Assembly (NCBI GenBank): GCA_003250355.1
Contig: QKGS01000089.1
Location: forward strand, 1-64,000
Origin: Bacteroidota bacterium
Lineage (GTDB): Bacteria; Bacteroidota; Bacteroidia; Bacteroidales; SZUA-534
DNA: 64,000 nt
Direction of reading: 5' to 3'
Below, piece after piece: positions 63,006 to 64,000 of this stretch (its first letter is position 1; each line of letters begins with the position of its first letter). The notes below the pieces were generated by a model that saw nothing but the letters and a program-made list of their open reading frames with translations, was not told where the DNA came from and did no database searches. The position numbers and the translations under genes were made by a program.

Positions 63006-64000
63006 TTATTCGCTATTGAAACAAGAATCGCTTTGAATCAAATTGTCTACATTTAATTCTAAAATTGAAAATTTATCATTCCAAAAAACAGTGTCTGAAG
63101 TACAGCTTAAAGCATTTGCTTCCTGAGTATTAAGAAATTCATTGGTGTAAGCTGCCAATAATCGCTTACCCGAATATGTATCAATAACCTGTTTGTCGCA
63201 AACGGAATCGAGCAAGTTGGTTACTATCATTCCCCTGCTAACCGAAGGGCGCGACAAATAAACCGAAGCCAATGGCAACCCGGTTCGCATAGATGTAGCC
63301 ATCGACAACTCTTCCGAAGATACTGTTCCCTCGTACATTTTGGGCAAAAAATATACTATGTACCGTGGAAGCGGCAATATGGCATCGTAATTTTTAACAT
63401 CAATATCCCATTGAGGGTAATTATAATAATCGTCGAATAATTTTTCGTTGAACATATTCAACTTTGCAGGCATAACGCGACTTAAATGCATATGCATTCC
63501 ATATGCCTCAACAATAAACAGCGCCGACAACAACACCGGAACAACTACTACATATAACCTTTTATTAAAAACACGACTAAAAAATATTACTGCCATAAAT
63601 GTTGCGACATAATAGAACACGAAAGCAAAACGTCCGTTGGCTGCCACCTGCCAAATAAATGGAATATAATTAAAGGTAAACCCGTTATCGAACCGTGTAG
63701 GATAACCCGAAGCAAACAACAGTAGTATTATTGACGATATAAAAAATGCCACATTCGTGAATCCGAACATTCGAGATAGTTCATATACTTGCTTTCGGAA
63801 TAGTTTAAATATAAAAACAGGGATAAATGCTAGTATAAATATTATTGTTGCCAATCCTACATAAGTTCCTATTCTATGCCACGAAAGGCTGTTTGGTATA
63901 TTAACACTTAAAAAATAATCATAAACAGAGTTAAGAATTGAATACTTAGGTAGTACAACTGTTTGCCAACCACTCCGAAAATATGTTGTTGCTGATAACA
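63006..64000 (-). CDS. multi-pass membrane protein, N-terminus beyond the right edge
   Basis: The frame is open up to the edge of the window: translation upstream of residue L (TTG at 63854) continues NIPNSLSWHRIGTYVG and further back to ATTYFRSGWQTVVLPKYS, without a stop. So the visible 331 residues or so are the C-terminal part of a larger membrane protein. It has about five helices (the IIFILAFIPVFIFKLF, VAFFISSIILLLFASGY and VFYYVATFMAVIFFS segments among them) and a C-terminal soluble part of about 130 residues. No known family recognised; the architecture recalls membrane glycosyltransferases. Confidence 0.6.
   Translation of the reverse strand, partial: LSATTYFRSGWQTVVLPKYSILNSVYDYFLSVNIPNSLSWHRIGTYVGLATIIFILAFIPVFIFKLFRKQVYELSRMFGFTNVAFFISSIILLLFASGYPTRFDNGFTFNYIPFIWQVAANGRFAFVFYYVATFMAVIFFSRVFNKRLYVVVVPVLLSALFIVEAYGMHMHLSRVMPAKLNMFNEKLFDDYYNYPQWDIDVKNYDAILPLPRYIVYFLPKMYEGTVSSEELSMATSMRTGLPLASVYLSRPSVSRGMIVTNLLDSVCDKQVIDTYSGKRLLAAYTNEFLNTQEANALSCTSDTVFWNDKFSILELNVDNLIQSDSCFNSE

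Overview
The window looks like chromosomal DNA of a member of the Bacteroidota, most likely an anaerobic or facultative member of the Bacteroidia. The DNA is AT-rich. Many exported proteins are lipoproteins, or end in the tail domain used for type IX secretion (T9SS). The families GldB, GSCFA, DUF2851, DUF4105, PorT-like barrels and Y_Y_Y/propeller sensor kinases are typical of the phylum. Several genes are preceded by the phylum's -7 promoter element (TAnnTTTG), and Shine-Dalgarno sequences are rare. A hydrogenase-like iron-sulfur protein hints at anaerobic life. I found no rRNA, tRNA, CRISPR array, transposase or phage gene.

Layout. 1-577 is a gene-free region with degenerate tandem repeats. 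578-4806 encodes exported proteins and an AraC regulator, including one T9SS cargo gene broken by a frameshift. 4901-7510 pairs a ten-helix membrane protein with an alginate-export-like porin. 7729-13236 is mostly housekeeping (YebC, SfsA, a pseudouridine synthase, RlmB, thioredoxin) plus a methyl-accepting chemotaxis protein. 13262-19948 holds a membrane protein, a DUF58 protein, 5-formyl-THF cyclo-ligase, gldB, a PorT-like barrel and nadE. 20008-30518 is nearly all minus strand: a lipoprotein, a FAH hydrolase, a DnaQ-like exonuclease, two tandem TPR/propeller envelope proteins, gltX, and a DUF4105 / LolE-like permease / methyltransferase / rbfA group. 30711-33382 carries a polyprenyl synthase and glnS.

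The most striking region is 33507-44636, a tightly packed ten-gene minus-strand operon that ends in a terminator. It encodes two CheR methyltransferases, a stand-alone CheB methylesterase, a membrane GAF protein, a membrane GAF/PAS/PP2C phosphatase (SiaA-like), a SiaB-type kinase, a SiaC-type phosphoprotein with its threonine at residue 68, a TerB-ABCG-like transporter fusion and two exported proteins. It reads as a methylation plus threonine-phosphorylation switch with a transporter as the likely output. The P. aeruginosa output enzyme, the diguanylate cyclase SiaD, is absent.

44926-51592 carries thyA-folA, a K+ channel, DUF2851, an orphan LuxE-like acyl-activating enzyme, and a hydrolase followed by a GSCFA protein. 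51596-55604 has an esterase and a five-gene cluster: a cysteine-desulfurase-like enzyme, two small unknown proteins and two V4R-like proteins. 55760-62039 holds a large propeller histidine kinase and a translationally coupled pair: a membrane GAF sensor and a regulatory-type [FeFe]-hydrogenase-like protein. The GAF domain and coiled coil of that sensor are close relatives of those in the 33-44 kb operon. The window ends with an alpha/beta hydrolase and a membrane protein cut by the right edge. A 31-base sequence near the left end recurs at 62.2 kb, where it forms part of a perfect hairpin.
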